A DNA stretch of 64,000 bases from Glandiceps talaboti (GCF_964340395.1 NC_135555.1:27554725-27618724), one strand, 5' to 3'; shown: positions 49,135 through 60,510, counted from the first letter of the stretch. Numbers and translations are program-made. Notes: generated by a model not told the origin, from the sequence alone.

Positions 49135-49382
49135 ATTAGGGGCTTCACACTGGCTAAATTAGGGGCTTCATACTGGCTACATTAGGGGCTTCACACTGGC
49201 TACATTAGGGGCTTCATACTGGCAACATTTAGGGCTTCATACTGGCTACATTAGGGGCTTCATACTGGCTACATTAGGGGCTTCATGCTAGCTACATTAG
49301 GGCCGTCATACTGGCAACATTTAGGGCTTCATACTGGCTACATTAGGGGCTTCATACTGGCTACATTAGGGGCTTCACACTG
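49135..49382. repeat. 23-bp tandem repeat, about eleven copies
   Basis: The unit is CTACATTAGGGGCTTCATAC followed by TGG. Most copies are alike, with variants GGCAACATTTAGGG and GGGCCGTCATA. It ends at a block rich in TTAGTC and AGTCC words (49383-49560). Confidence 0.92.
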
Positions 49383-50846
49383 AAAAATTTAGTCCGCTTC
49401 AGGGTCACTCTAAGTTTTAGTCAGGCCTAAAAGTACTGTGTGAAAGTGTTAGAGCAGTCTAAGTCCAACTTTTAATAGTCCGGACCAAAAAGGCTGACTA
49501 AGCCCAGACTATAATATAGTCCTGACCAAATTTGTCAATGTGAAGGCATCTAGAGTTGACTATGTCCTAAATCAAACATGTACAGTTGTGCTACAATGCC
49601 TTTGGTGGAATTTGTTTCCTTTGCCACTTGATTGGTCGTGCATCCACAATCATATGTCGATATGGTCGTCCTTGTTCTCAGAGTCATAACATTCAGTTCC
49701 TAAAACAATTTCATTTCATTCATACACAGTCATCAAACTCTATCATTTCACTGTTGTATTCCATATCAACAAACGTGTTTCGTATCCTGATACAACTAAA
49801 AGTATGCATGCATGAATACAAGGACACGTTTGGGTGAGATGGCTTACAGGCTGTCAACCTCCGGTTGGTACATATATGTATCTCTGGCCCTAGCTGATTG
49901 TAGCATTTGCTGTGATTTTGTGAGCTTTTTCTTCTGTTTTTGGGCATTTTTTCATACTGTTGTTTAACGGAAAGCAAACATCACAAAGTCTGTAATGTTA
50001 ACCCAAATAAATGAGATCACACTGAAAATGTGAGCGAGATGTCAGTGAACTGCCAGTTGCATGTGTTGCAACAGTTGCCGATTTTGACGGAAATTTAGGT
50101 ACCTCTGAACACTTTTTGAGTCTTGAAAGCTCCGTAATTAATGTTGGAGTTACGAAATGTCTGAAGTTTTGGCAGTCAAGGTGTAATTTAGCAGAAAAAT
50201 ACACCCAACTTTGTGATTCACATCAAAATGGCTTCCGTCTATTTGCATTTACGTAAGAATTGTAGCGTTTGCTTCCAGATAATGTCGGAATGAAAAAAGT
50301 ACAAAAACAGTTTTAAAAATTCCTCAAAATCACATCAAATGCTACAATTAGTGCAGTTACTCTGTCTCTGCTGCAAATATCGCATTACTCTACGTGATGT
50401 AACGTAACATCTCATCTTCATACATAAACAACGGCCCCTAATTAGGATTAAAAGATTATCGCTACACCAATTAAGTGACATCATCACAACAAGGGAAAAG
50501 TCACATTTCTAGTCTGTCTATTTAGTGGTCTGAGCTCCCATAAAGCAGCTAGTAAATCTTCAAACATCCATAAAGCCATGTGGACTTTGCTCCATATTAG
50601 ATACTTCCATGCTTTAAGTTCCTTTCCGTATTGCCAAATTTAGCAGATGATGTCATGTCAAAAGCCACATGGTGCTAAAAGCCTGAATCTCCGGCTCCAT
50701 AAATAAATGTGAATATGCAATTATTTAGCCATGACATTTAGAATTTTGATTCGTTAATATAGTTTCAATGACCCAGTGTGACCCCCAGTAGTGTCTATAG
50801 TATCACATGCTGTCTGCATGCAGAACTAGTACATGGCCTTATTTTT
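49383..50846. other. Intron, with one HINE 3'-end remnant
   Basis: ACAGTTGTGCTACAATGCC then TTTGGTGGAATTTGTTTCC at about 49580-49620 resembles the 3' end of the TAGCACAACTG family. No other family member or exon was recognised, and the open frames here have no known domain. Confidence 0.5.
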
Positions 50847-52150
50847 TAGCACAACTGAACTGATAAGGTCCAGGAGTGCTATAGGCATGGTGCGGTGTGA
50901 GTGTGCGTGCGTGCGTGTGTGCGTGTCCCCTAAACTTAAAAAACTGCCAGACTGATTGCCTTGGTATTTGGTGGGATATTACTTTTGTTATCAAGTTGGG
51001 AAATTGTTCAAAGCAAAATGATCACATTATTACAGGTATGTGATTTGGGTAAAATATTGTCATTTTTGGTCAGAAAACTTAAACTCAAAAACTACTGGCC
51101 AGATTTGGTAAAAAAAATCTACAAAACTACAGTGCAGATAGGCAGGGGTCGAAATAATGGCTTTTTACTTGCCCCGGCCAAGTGATTTCAAGGCTTGGGC
51201 AAGTTGTTTTGAAAAGTACTTGTCCCAAGGGGCAAGGAGAATTTCTTATGATTATTGATCAGGGATATTTTTGCCTGTGTTCATGCTGTACTTATCAGAC
51301 ACTGCACATATATGTCTGATAGGATTTTGGATACATTGTATAACCATGGTGCCAGCAAGTCTGGAAAATTATAACATTGTAGCGTCTTTCTTGACTGATC
51401 ACTTTTCAAAACAATCTGGACCAGCTGTCCTCAATGTACTTTGTTTACTCTATCAAGAAAACATACCTGGAATGACCAGTGACTCATTGAATATTGTTCA
51501 TCAACAGTAAATTACAGCATGATTTTTCAGGTTTTGGGTGTTTGAATCAACTGCAAATTTTACAACAGTCATTTTATTTGAAAATACTACTAGGAAAATA
51601 TAAACAAATCATACTGGGAGAAAAATAGTTGGTGTGGATGAGGAAGGAAAGAAAATATATTGACATGGTGGAAAAGGAAATACTTAGAAAGATTTTACAT
51701 CAGTGTTGAAATAAATGTTAATTTTTATATTGATAGCTTATGAAAGTGTTGAAAACATTATTTTAACAACTACTTTTTACAAGTGAACAAAAAATTGTAT
51801 GCTATGCTATAGTATGAATATTAATTAGGCCATGAAAATTAATATTATTTAGGACACTTGTTTATTGTGGAGAGAACTTTTCAGTACCCACAGAAACTTT
51901 CAAAGTGACATCTTTTTGATAATAAACAAAAGAAAGCCCAATCAATGACAACAGTGCATTTGTAAGCCACACAGACATACCCCACTATTTGGAATGGGCA
52001 AGCACTTTTTGATTTGGGCAAGTACTTTTTGTTTTCTACTTGCCCAGTGGACAAGCGAAATTTTTTCATTGTTTCCACCCCTGCAGATAGGGGTGAAATT
52101 TAATGGTGATGCATCTGGGGGTGCATAGATGAAGAAATATAAGATCTTTT
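50847..52150 (+). mobile_element. TAGCACAACTG-family element interrupted by a hAT-like insertion
   Basis: It begins TAGCACAACTGAACTGATA with the 5' stem-loop and a (GTGC/GT)n tract. The body reads AACTTAAAAAACTGCCAGAC and GGTCAGAAAACTTAAACTC. It is cut at 51142 by the hAT-like element and resumes at 52084 with GGGTGAAATTTAATGGTGA. Its 3' end is missing; another element starts at 52162. Confidence 0.75.
51143..52083. mobile_element. hAT-like element with 8-bp target duplication
   Basis: The element starts CAGGGGTCGAAATAATGG, and the complement of its right end reads CAGGGGTGGAAACAATG. CAGATAGG lies immediately outside both ends (51135-51142 and 52084-52091). An 8-bp duplication and CAGGGGT termini are diagnostic of the hAT superfamily. 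It is 941 bp long. Subterminal words such as ACTTGCCC and GGGCAAGT recur in opposite orientations. No hAT transposase is encoded; the open frame at 51271-51510 has no domain I recognise. It is non-autonomous. Confidence 0.88.
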
Positions 52151-52161
52151 TGCCCGTACCT

Positions 52162-53023
52162 TACACTCACTATCGTAGTTTTCGGACAGATATCGACTCG
52201 CCAAGCGATCGTCGCCATTTCCTCCGGAACTGCCATATTATCATGCTCAAGAATTCATACAAAAGATCAGGCGATACTAAAGTTTTGATTCAATACTAAT
52301 CTTGTGGTATCTTTTTTGAGAGCACTAATATCGGCGATCACAAAGTTACCGTATGTAACAACACTGTCGTAGTTGCCAGTGTTTTCGCTACAGCAAAGTA
52401 CGCAGAAATGTTACAAAATCACTTGAATATAATTTCGCTCTTATTTAAATCTACAAATATTTCAGTCATAGTTTTCTGCCAGTGCTCCGTTCAAACTAGA
52501 AGACATTTACCATGAAATCTTGATGTTTTTTAAACGAAAATGTGTGACGTATCTGGAGGAAAGAAGTGTCTCAGATATCGGACAGTGCTCACGTTTGCGC
52601 GCCCACAACATAGACTGTCAAGCAGTGATTGAATCCAGGGTCGAATTCAGAAGTAGGACAGTGTTCATTATATTTTCTTTGCAAAATCAATAAACTTTAG
52701 TGTAACGGTGATTAAAATACCACAATAAACCAATGTTTTTGCCCAATATTTAAATCAAATGGAGTGGCGAAATTCTTAATTTACGCGACAAATACGTAAA
52801 TCGGTGTGGAAGTTTGTGTCCGATTACCAATACTGTCGTCCGATTACTAAGTCATCGATGTAGGGTTATAAATTCGGGGACTACGTCATCCACAAAGTTA
52901 TTTCTGACTTTAAACCCTGTTGAAAAAGACCATAAGGAAAATTTATAAGCAGCAATGATGGCTGTTTTTATCCAATATTGACGAATAACATGACCCTGTC
53001 CGAAAACTGCAACAGTGAGTGTA
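52162..53023. mobile_element. TA-flanked inverted-repeat element, possibly Tc1/mariner-like
   Basis: Inverted ends of 28 bp (52162-52189 and 52996-53023) match with three mismatches: TACACTCACTATCG then TAGTTTTCGGACAG at the left. If the outer TA is the duplicated target, the termini start CACTCACT. This fits a Tc1/mariner-type non-autonomous element but is not proof. The interior has no transposase. It lies 420 bases upstream of the last exon. Confidence 0.65.
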
Positions 53024-53202
53024 CCGTTATAAATATTCATGTTGTTGTCTTTCTATTCCATAACATTCAGAAATAGTCAGGTGTTAACCTACTATGTCAT
53101 GCCTTGATATCCTTGATAAAGTGTTTTGACTCGAAACATCGGATTGCATTTATTAATTTGGACTGTATCACTCATTCCTTATGCATTTCTATGCATGTGT
53201 GT

Positions 53203-53250
53203 ATGTACGTATGTATGTATGTATGTATGTATGTATGTATGCATGTATAT
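53203..53250. repeat. (GTAT)n microsatellite
   Basis: About nine GTAT units begin after GCATGTGTGTATGTACGTAT and trail into GCATGTATATATGTACATAA. Confidence 0.9.
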
Positions 53251-53446
53251 ATGTACATAATGATGTGTGTGCACTAAAACTATATGCTAGGCCATGGCAC
53301 TACTTGAAGTCAGTCACAAAAGTCATTGAGAACTTAATATTTCATTGACCATGTGTTTGCAATTTAGAGTGCTATTATAAAACTCTGATCATGTCCACTG
53401 TTGTAATATGGATGGTGTTTTTATTTACTATTCTGTTTGTTTTCAG

Positions 53447-53629
53447 AATCTAAGAGATATCAACAATATGATAAAGTCTGGTGAGCCAAGAATCAGTAAA
53501 CGTGCACTACTGCAGGACGATGATGGGGAGAGCCCTTCCAAAAGACTGTGTGCTGAAAACAGCTTTAATTTAATGAGACGTTTAAATGACGTAACAACAG
53601 ACAGACAAGCTGCCTCATCAGCTAATTAA
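53447..53629 (+). CDS. RBL1: p107/p130-like pocket protein, last exon (k) and stop
   Basis: The exon encodes residues 657-716 and a TAA stop: NLRDINNMIKSGEPRISKRA, LLQDDDGESPSKRLCAENSF and NLMRRLNDVTTDRQAASSAN. The ...S.KRLCAEN...L.RRL.DV..DR pattern matches the very C-terminus of p107 and p130, which differs from that of RB1. The basic KR motifs probably contribute to nuclear import. The acceptor is TTTGTTTTCAG at 53436-53446. From TPLTG to the stop the protein is about as long as the same part of human p130. Confidence 0.96.
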   Translation, partial: NLRDINNMIKSGEPRISKRALLQDDDGESPSKRLCAENSFNLMRRLNDVTTDRQAASSAN

Positions 53630-54085
53630 CAACATTCCAGGATAATTGCCATTTGATTTCTGCAACTTTCTTTTCATTGGTTTGAAATCAACTATTTGTT
53701 CACTACTATTATTGTAGTTGGATAAGACTGCCAGAATTGAAATGACATAAGAACCTATCACAGTTGTGATCAATTGTATACATGTACAAACTAAAACTCT
53801 GATTGCTATTTCACTTAGCCAGGAATCCAGTCCTGTGGGCATTTTGCTCTCGTTTTTTCCCTGCTACACCTGGCATGTCATTAGACATGGCCATTCACTG
53901 TAATGAAGCTACTGGTGCAAATTCTTATTGGGTTTTAAATCTTTCCCACTGTGAGATGATGTCAGTAGTGTCACCATGTGATTAGAACAAACTTAGAAGG
54001 TAAAACATGATTATCATATTCAAACATACCTGCAGGATAATATATGTAATTTTAGATTGGAATAAATGGCTGCAAATGAAATTCC
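53630..54085 (+). other. Probable 3' untranslated region of the RBL gene
   Basis: The stretch runs from the TAA stop to just past an AATAAA at 54061-54066. It has no repeat-family sequence. The length of about 450 bases is inferred only from the first polyadenylation hexamer; longer forms are possible. Confidence 0.55.
54061..54066 (+). terminator. Candidate polyadenylation signal AATAAA
   Basis: This is the first canonical AATAAA downstream of the RBL stop codon, 432 bases after it. Cleavage would be expected 10-30 bases later. No transcript evidence is available. Confidence 0.55.
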
Positions 54086-54286
54086 AGATTAGGAAGGAAA
54101 AGTGAGAGCAAAAGCCATCCACTCAATTGGATTCTAGGGTATTTTGATGACACAAGTGGTTGCTAATGATACTTTTGTGCTGTGGATACAGTCAGCCTGT
54201 AATCAGAATAGTGTGTAAGTTCATATGAGCCATCAGAAATGCCACTGTGAGTAGAATTAAATCAACATTCATTCAATATCTTATAT

Positions 54287-54359
54287 TAGCACTATTGAAC
54301 TTCATTAGTTCTGTCGTGCTATAGGCATGGTGCAATGTCTGTCTGTCTGTCTGTCTGTC

Positions 54360-54398
<39 letters not shown>

Positions 54399-54969
54399 AC
54401 GACTTAAAGTTAAATGCAAAAAACGCCAGGCTATTGCCTTGGTATTTGGTGGGGAAATGACTTGTGGTGCCTAGTTGGGAAATTGTTCAAAGCATTATGA
54501 TCGTATCACAGGTGTGTGATTTGGGTCAAAAAATGTTCGACTCAAAAACTACTGAGAATAGTGGGCTGAACTTTGGTGGGAATGTCCTTTGAGGTGTTTA
54601 GATTAAGAATTGTTCATGACATGATGATCCGATTAGTGATATGCAAATTAGGTCTAAACATGTTTTTTTGTCAAAAATCTATCATTCCCAAACCACTGAG
54701 CAGATTAGGCTGAAATTGAATGGAGATCATCTGAGGATGTGTAGATGAAGGTAAATTCACAATATGATGATCTGGCGATATTCAAGTTATGTCTAAAAAT
54801 GTCTCTTTTGGTCAAAAAACTTATATCTCGAAAACTACATGAGGAATGGGGACTAAAACTTTATGGGATTGATTCTGGAGATGTTATTCTGCAGTTATTG
54901 TTCAAAACATTTACCAAAACTGGCCCTAGCAACCTTGACCACACCCATAGCAACAGGCAAATGGTTTAT
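54287..54969 (+). mobile_element. TAGCACAACTG-family element, copy ending in another copy
   Basis: The degenerate start TAGCACTATTGAACTTC is followed by GTGCTATAGGCATGG, a (TCTG)n/(GT)n tract and the family body with TGATATGCAAATTAGG. It ends within CACCCATAGCAACAGGC. A second copy begins immediately at 54970. Confidence 0.7.
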
Positions 54970-55645
54970 TAGCACAACTGAACTGATAAGGTTCAGTAGT
55001 GCTATAGGCATCGCTAAGTGTCTGTCTGTGTGGATGGGTGTGTGTGTGTGTGTGTAAACAACTTAAAGTCAAAAACTGCTGGGCTGATTGCTTTGATATT
55101 TGGTGGTCAAGTTACTTTGGGTGTCTAGTTGGGAAATTGTTCAAATGAAAATGATCACATTAGATATGTGTGTTTAGGGTCAAAAAATGTGATTTTTGGT
55201 TAAAAAACTTAAACTCCAAAACTACTTGGCATTGGCCTGAAATTTGGTGGGAACCTTCTCAGGGGTAAGTGAATTAAGATTTGTTCATGACATGATGATT
55301 CCATCAGTAATATGCAAATTAGGGCTTAAAATTTGGTCAAAAATTGTTAATTCCAAAACTACTCAGCAGATTGGGCTGAAATCTAATGGGGATGCATCTT
55401 GGGGAGTATAGATGAAGAGATATTAAACATATAATGATCTCATCAGAAATATGCAAATTAGGTGGTGTAAAAAAAAGTGAATTTTGGTCAAAAATTTCTC
55501 AAAAAGTACTTTATCAATCAGACTGAAATTTAGTAAGATGTTTCTAGCAGTATTATTCTGCATTTTTTTTCTTCAAAATATTTTGCACAATTGGCCCTGG
55601 CAACTATGACCACACCCTTAGCAACAACCAAATGGCAGTATATGC
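54970..55645 (+). mobile_element. TAGCACAACTG-family element, 3'-truncated
   Basis: It begins TAGCACAACTGAACTGATA with a good 5' stem-loop, then a GT tract and the family body. It stops in GCAACAACCAAATGGCAGTA without the CAGTTGTGCTA 3' end. Insertion into the tandem-core region of the preceding copy is likely, because both flanks are family sequence. Confidence 0.7.
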
Positions 55646-57700
55646 AGTAACATGTAAAAAGCAACTTAGGGTTGAAATATTTTTGAAATGTAGTTTGATA
55701 GCATCTTGACAGTAAGAGGTAGGGGGAGAGCTTGAGACTGGGATATGTCCACCTCATGTGGGTGGTCTGAGGGGGTCTCCCTCTAGAAGCCGTGGAGGAT
55801 TTTTACTCTTAAAGCTAATATTTAGGCTATTCAGATAACTTAATCCGTGCTTTGCATGTAGTAAAGGTCAGCACATCTAGTGGTAGTATCATTGGTAGGG
55901 GAGATTTTGAGTTTAAGGCAATTTTAGACTATCTTGGCAAACATTTCACATCTTTAAAAGACAATATCATCTCAAATTAGAATAGGGTGAAAATATTTAA
56001 GAAAAGTTTAATACCATTATGACAGTAAAAAGGTTGTTGGTGCATCTGATTGTTGGTTGAATTCATGAGTGACCTCTGGAGGTGAGGGAGTCCTTGGGGT
56101 TTTCCCCCTGGCAGATCTGCAGTTTTTTGCTTCTATTAAGGCAGTGATTAGGTTATTCATAGCCTTTGAGGAAATATTCCCAAGCTTCAAAAAGCTAACA
56201 TAAATGTAAGTTTTAAATGAGTTTCCCATGTCACATAAAAATGGGCCTGTAACATAGCGGCATTGTGGTATAGGGGCATTAATATTGCATGTATAGTAAA
56301 GTCACCGGTATGTTAGAGAACTTTAGGTGGTCATACCTAGTGTATAATAGAAACTGGAATCTGATGAGATGTGGTGATTTCTAGTGTCAATAACATGTAG
56401 TGTCCAAAATAGAAAGTGTATTAATCCCTTCTGACAAGTTCATACTTATGAGTAGAACAATTTAGATTAACTTCTTATATAAACTATCTATGAAGATTAC
56501 CATTATGAAACCTTCAAGTTCACTTTTGCCCCAAAGTGCGATATAAGTGAAGCAGTGATTGTGAAACAGCCACACATTTACATGACATGTTCTGCCTTAG
56601 GTAATACATGTATATGTATATGTATAGTTATGTTTGAACTAATAAGTAATATTAAAGAATTCATGTAAGAAACAGGGAGAAGAACAAATATTTACATGTA
56701 CCACATTTCAGACAAGGCTATATGCCATTGTAGAAAAGGATTTTTTTTTCCATCACAATCCAAAACACAATGACCCTTCCCCCCCCCCCCCCATCCACAA
56801 TTTTTAAAACAGCATGACCCCCCTACTGCCAATTTCAAAAACAGAATGACACCCTCCCCCAGCCCCCATGGCTGAATAAGGCAACCAGATAACATAAACA
56901 TAAACAAAAAACTATAAAGTTGTGCTACAATGCCATTGGCACTATTTTTTATATAGTAAACCAGGACTAATTACTTGTAGGAGATGGAAATAGATATGTG
57001 TATGCATAAAAAGGAGATAATGAACCTGTTATGGTTGTACCTCCAGCTTGTCATCAAATTGAGACTAATAAGCGAATACCTTAAAGTTTATGCTTTTCAA
57101 AGAAGTAATTTTGAATTTATGATAGCTATTTGTAAGATTTCAGACAAGACAAAACGTAGGTGCCAACATACAAGTTGTACACTAATACTGTTGTGGAAAT
57201 CAACCAACATTGACAAAACTGCATGATTATAGGGTTAGGGATTTTAGAGTACAGGGCCATGTTTATTCCTCCATAGCTTTGTAATGTAAAATTGGTATTG
57301 ATTTGTAGACGAGGACTGGTACTCCTAAGGTGCACCCATTGTTGTTTGTCATCTCTTGTGAGTTCAAAAATATATACCAGTGTATGTACAATATGCAATA
57401 GAAGATGGAGTGTGTTCAATCAAAAAGATGATAACTTTATAAAGATCTGTTTGTTAGCAAACACAAAAGTAAAGAGTTGTAATTTATCCCTAATACCAAA
57501 ACTGTTAATTGTTGTTTTCTACTATTCATTTTACTATGTTTACAGCAACTTGCAAGCATGATGACCAAATTATTTAGCCTAATTTAGTCCATTGATTAGT
57601 TTCTCCAATTGTGATGGGTTGGCAGAGACTTGGAACTATGGCTCGGACACGTACCATAGAAGGAGGGAACACACAAACTGGTAATTTGACAGTTATGTAC
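55646..57700. other. Intergenic sequence, no gene recognised
   Basis: Short open frames only. A C-run of about 13 bases lies at 56781-56793, near a CCCCC-rich low-complexity patch (56770-56870). AAAGTTGTGCTACAATGCC at about 56917-56950 is another 3' end remnant of the TAGCACAACTG family. Confidence 0.5.
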
Positions 57701-57702
57701 GT

Positions 57703-58260
57703 TAGTCCCTCGAAGGGGGACTTGGGCTCTGTCCGTCCATCTGCAACACATCATTTCCCAGATATACAATATCCAATTTCTTTCAAACATGGCACAAAAG
57801 TACCTTGTCACTTTGTTTTGCGACATATGCAAATTTGACTGAATGGCAGCCATGGCATGGCTCAAAAACTAATATTTGAGACTCCATTCAAGTGTCTATC
57901 CCCTATTATCAGATACAAGTTTTCTTTTAAGACTTTGACCTTGATCCTGACCTTCTGGATCATTACCAAAATCCTGCCATTTTTTGCCTATCACAGACAT
58001 TTTGTCATACTTATTTGTTGCCAATTTATTTTAAATCATGTCCATAAAGGAGTAAAAGAAATATACACAAGGTTTATTTTTAGTATCATATGACTTATTA
58101 CTGAATGACAGCCATATTTGGAGTAATAGAGCAATATATTGGTGTATAACCTAAAAGTTTAAATACACAGAGACTCCATGCAAGAGTCTGAACCTACATA
58201 ATCACATGCAAGCTTTCTTTTAAGACATTGACCTTTGGCATTGACCTTGACCAAGGTCGT
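57703..58260 (+). mobile_element. TAGTCCCTCGAAGG-type repeat
   Basis: It begins at TTAGTCCCTCGAAGGGGGAC, which can fold on itself, and reads on with GTCCGTCCATCTGC and 'tttcaaacatggcacaaaagtacc'. Core phrases about GACCTTTGGCATTGACC and 'attcaagtgtctaccccctattatcag' recur within it and at 38286-38470 and 58850-59045. It resembles the TAGTCCCCGC family in layout but has a different core. Confidence 0.6.
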
Positions 58261-58390
58261 TTATCAAAATGTATTACATATTCAAATAGATGTTCAGATC
58301 TTTTAATAATGCTCCATGTACAGACAAGTCAAGTTAATGCTACCTGCTGGGCAATGCCCATTGGGGATCCAACATATACATGGAATTCCA

Positions 58391-58798
58391 TATGTCTGTC
58401 CATCCGTCCATCCATCCATGCATTCACCCTCATCTCTCTGGCATGCACCATGTCTGTCCATCCGTCTATCCATCCATGCGTTCACCCTCATCCCTCTGGC
58501 ATGCACCATGTCTGTCCATCCGTCTATCCATCCATGCGTTCACCATCATCCCTCTGGCATGCACCATGTTTGTCCATCTGTCCATCCATCCATGCGTTCA
58601 CCCTCATCCCTCTGGCATGCACCATGTCTGTCCATCCGTCTATCCATCCATGCGTTCACCATCATCCCTCTGGCATGCACCATGTCTGTCCATCCGTCTA
58701 TCCATCCATGCGTTCACCATCATCCCTCTGGCATGCACCATGTTTGTCCATCTGTCCATCCATCCATGCCTTCACCCTCATCTCTCTGGCATGCACCA
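58391..58798. repeat. 60-bp minisatellite, about seven copies
   Basis: The unit of exactly 60 bases includes TGTCTGTCCATCCGTCTATC, CATCCATGCGTTCACC and TCTGGCATGCACCATG. Because 60 is a multiple of three, several frames stay open across it, giving unrelated-looking repetitive peptides. There is no sign that any is translated. It is embedded in a TAGTCCCTCGAAGG-type element. Confidence 0.95.
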
Positions 58799-59070
58799 AC
58801 TGCTTTTAACCAAACCTGGCACAAAGGTAATATGTTATGTGAGACATATGCACGTTGCTTTTTTCACAATCATATCAAATATGACCGAATTGCAGCCATA
58901 TTTGTTGTTAAATTTCACAATATACATCATAACTTTGGAGGTATAATATGTAGTGACTCCATTCAAGTGCCTACATCCATATTATCAAATATGAGCTGTC
59001 TCTTAAGACCTTGACCTTTGACCTTGAAGGTATTCTTCAAGGTCAAATAGCCACATTTGGGTTCTCTTCA
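58799..59070 (+). mobile_element. Continuation of TAGTCCCTCGAAGG-type element after minisatellite
   Basis: The sequence contains AACCAAACCTGGCACAAAGG, ATATGACCGAATTGCAGCC and TTAAGACCTTGACCTTTGAC, all matching the core at 57760-58260. This indicates a tandem core interrupted by the 60-bp minisatellite. Confidence 0.6.
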
Positions 59071-59078
59071 TAGCTTTT

Positions 59079-59566
59079 TAGCACAACTGAACTGAAGGTT
59101 CCTATAGGCATGGCAAAGTGTCTGACTGTGTGTGTGTGTGAACAACTTAAAGCCAAAAAGTGCTGGACTGATTGCTTTGATATTTGGTTGTCATGTTACT
59201 TCTGGTGTCTAGTTGGGAAATTGTTCAAATGAAAATGATTGCATCAGAGATGTGGGTTTGGGTTAAAAAATTTGATTTTTGGTCAAAAAACTTAAACTCC
59301 AAATCTACTGGGCAGATTGGCATGAAATTTGATGGGGTCATTCTTAGATGTGAGTAAATTAAGATTTGTTCATGACATGATGATTCCCTTGGTAGTATGC
59401 AAATTAGGGCTAAAATGTGTCTTTTTGGTCAAAAACTTATAATTCCAAAACTATACAGCAGATTAGGCTGAAATGAACACCTATTGTTAGCATGGACTAG
59501 CATATGGATAAACATTTTAAAAAACTGTACAGTTGTGCTACAACACCATTGGCGGTATTTTTTAAT
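59079..59566 (+). mobile_element. TAGCACAACTG-family element, internally deleted copy with both ends
   Basis: This copy has the 5' end TAGCACAACTGAACTGAAG, a short GT tract, part of the body, and the 3' end TGTACAGTTGTGCTACAAC followed by ACCATTGGCGGTATTTTTT. It lacks the tandem core, leaving 488 bases. Having both ends in a short copy makes it useful for defining the family borders. Confidence 0.78.
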
Positions 59567-59703
59567 CAAACATTGCAATTGACAGTGACATTTTAATCAT
59601 GTCTTGGATTTTACTATGTGACGCATACATGTCACTTTGACCTGAATAGCAAAATGGCAGTCATGTTTTTGATATTGCCTGTTATCACCATTAAGTGTCT
59701 ACC

Positions 59704-59951
59704 TAGACTGTCGACAGTCGCTCGCGGCTTTTTTTCCTACGTTTTATCTAAACTTAAGTTGTCGCCACACTCCGATCCGGAGCAACACTACTATAATCGC
59801 ATACTGATATCAAGGGCGAGAGATCGAGGGCCTTCGCCCCTCGATATCAGTATGCGATTATAGAAGTATTGCGCCAGATCGAAGCGCGGCAACGACTTAA
59901 GTTTAGATAAACCGTCTGGGAAAAAAGGTGCGAGCAACTGTCGACAGTCTA
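59704..59951. mobile_element. Foldback element with 9-bp target duplication (Mutator-like)
   Basis: The 248-bp element is almost wholly an inverted repeat, with arms of about 120 bases. It starts TAGACTGTCGACAGTCGC, and the complement of the right end reads TAGACTGTCGACAGTTGC. GTGTCTACC lies directly outside both ends (59695-59703 and 59952-59960). Nine-base duplications with long inverted ends are typical of Mutator-like elements. It is non-coding. Confidence 0.88.
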
Positions 59952-60134
59952 GTGTCTACCCTCACATTATCAATGATTAGCTTTCTAATGAGACATTGAC
60001 CTTTGACCTCGACAAACATTTTCAATGTGAAATGACAAAAATTTTCTTTCTATGTTAACTCAAGAAGTTCAATAAACGAAGGTTAAATGTCTAGACCTGG
60101 AAGGTCAGCTTTATATATATATATATATATATAT

Positions 60135-60510
60135 GTAGTACTGGAACTCTTTCTTGGGTGTAACTCGGAGTTTCACGCATATTGCGATCATCAGACACTC
60201 TGAGGCCTACTCTCTGGGTGTGCTGTATATATAGAGTGTAGACAATAGAAATACCATCACTATTGTCTGTGTCGGTGGGTAGGTGTTGTATGTGTGGAGG
60301 TGTTGGTTGTTATTGTGTGGGTTATTGGGTGCGGACAAGTAAGTGTTGGCGGGTTGTTCCATGTTGGGCTTTGATGTTCCGTTAGTTAACGGGTTTAATA
60401 GTTTAGGTGATAGATGCTCTATTGAAGTTGGACAAATAAAACTGATGTGTCTGATGATCGCAATATGCGTGAAACTCCGAGTTACACCCAAGAAAGAGTT
60501 CCAGTACTAC
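60135..60510. mobile_element. 376-bp element with perfect 64-bp inverted ends
   Basis: The arms 60135-60198 and 60447-60510 are exact reverse complements over 64 bases, starting GTAGTACTGGAACTCTTTC. A (TA)n tract lies immediately at the left (60111-60134), and another starts about 70 bases to the right (60579). The 248-bp interior is G/T-rich (GTGTGGAGGTGTTGGTTG). Perfect identity of the arms implies recent activity or gene conversion. The flanking duplication is hidden by TA repeats. Confidence 0.88.

Noticed and set aside
51271-51510. 79-residue open frame as a hAT transposase fragment
   Set aside because: No recognisable hAT dimerisation or DDE motif, so it is left as non-coding.
58228-59014. 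Coding regions of 188-232 residues at 58.2-59.0 kb
   Set aside because: Three frames are open at once over a 60-bp minisatellite within a dispersed element. No domain.
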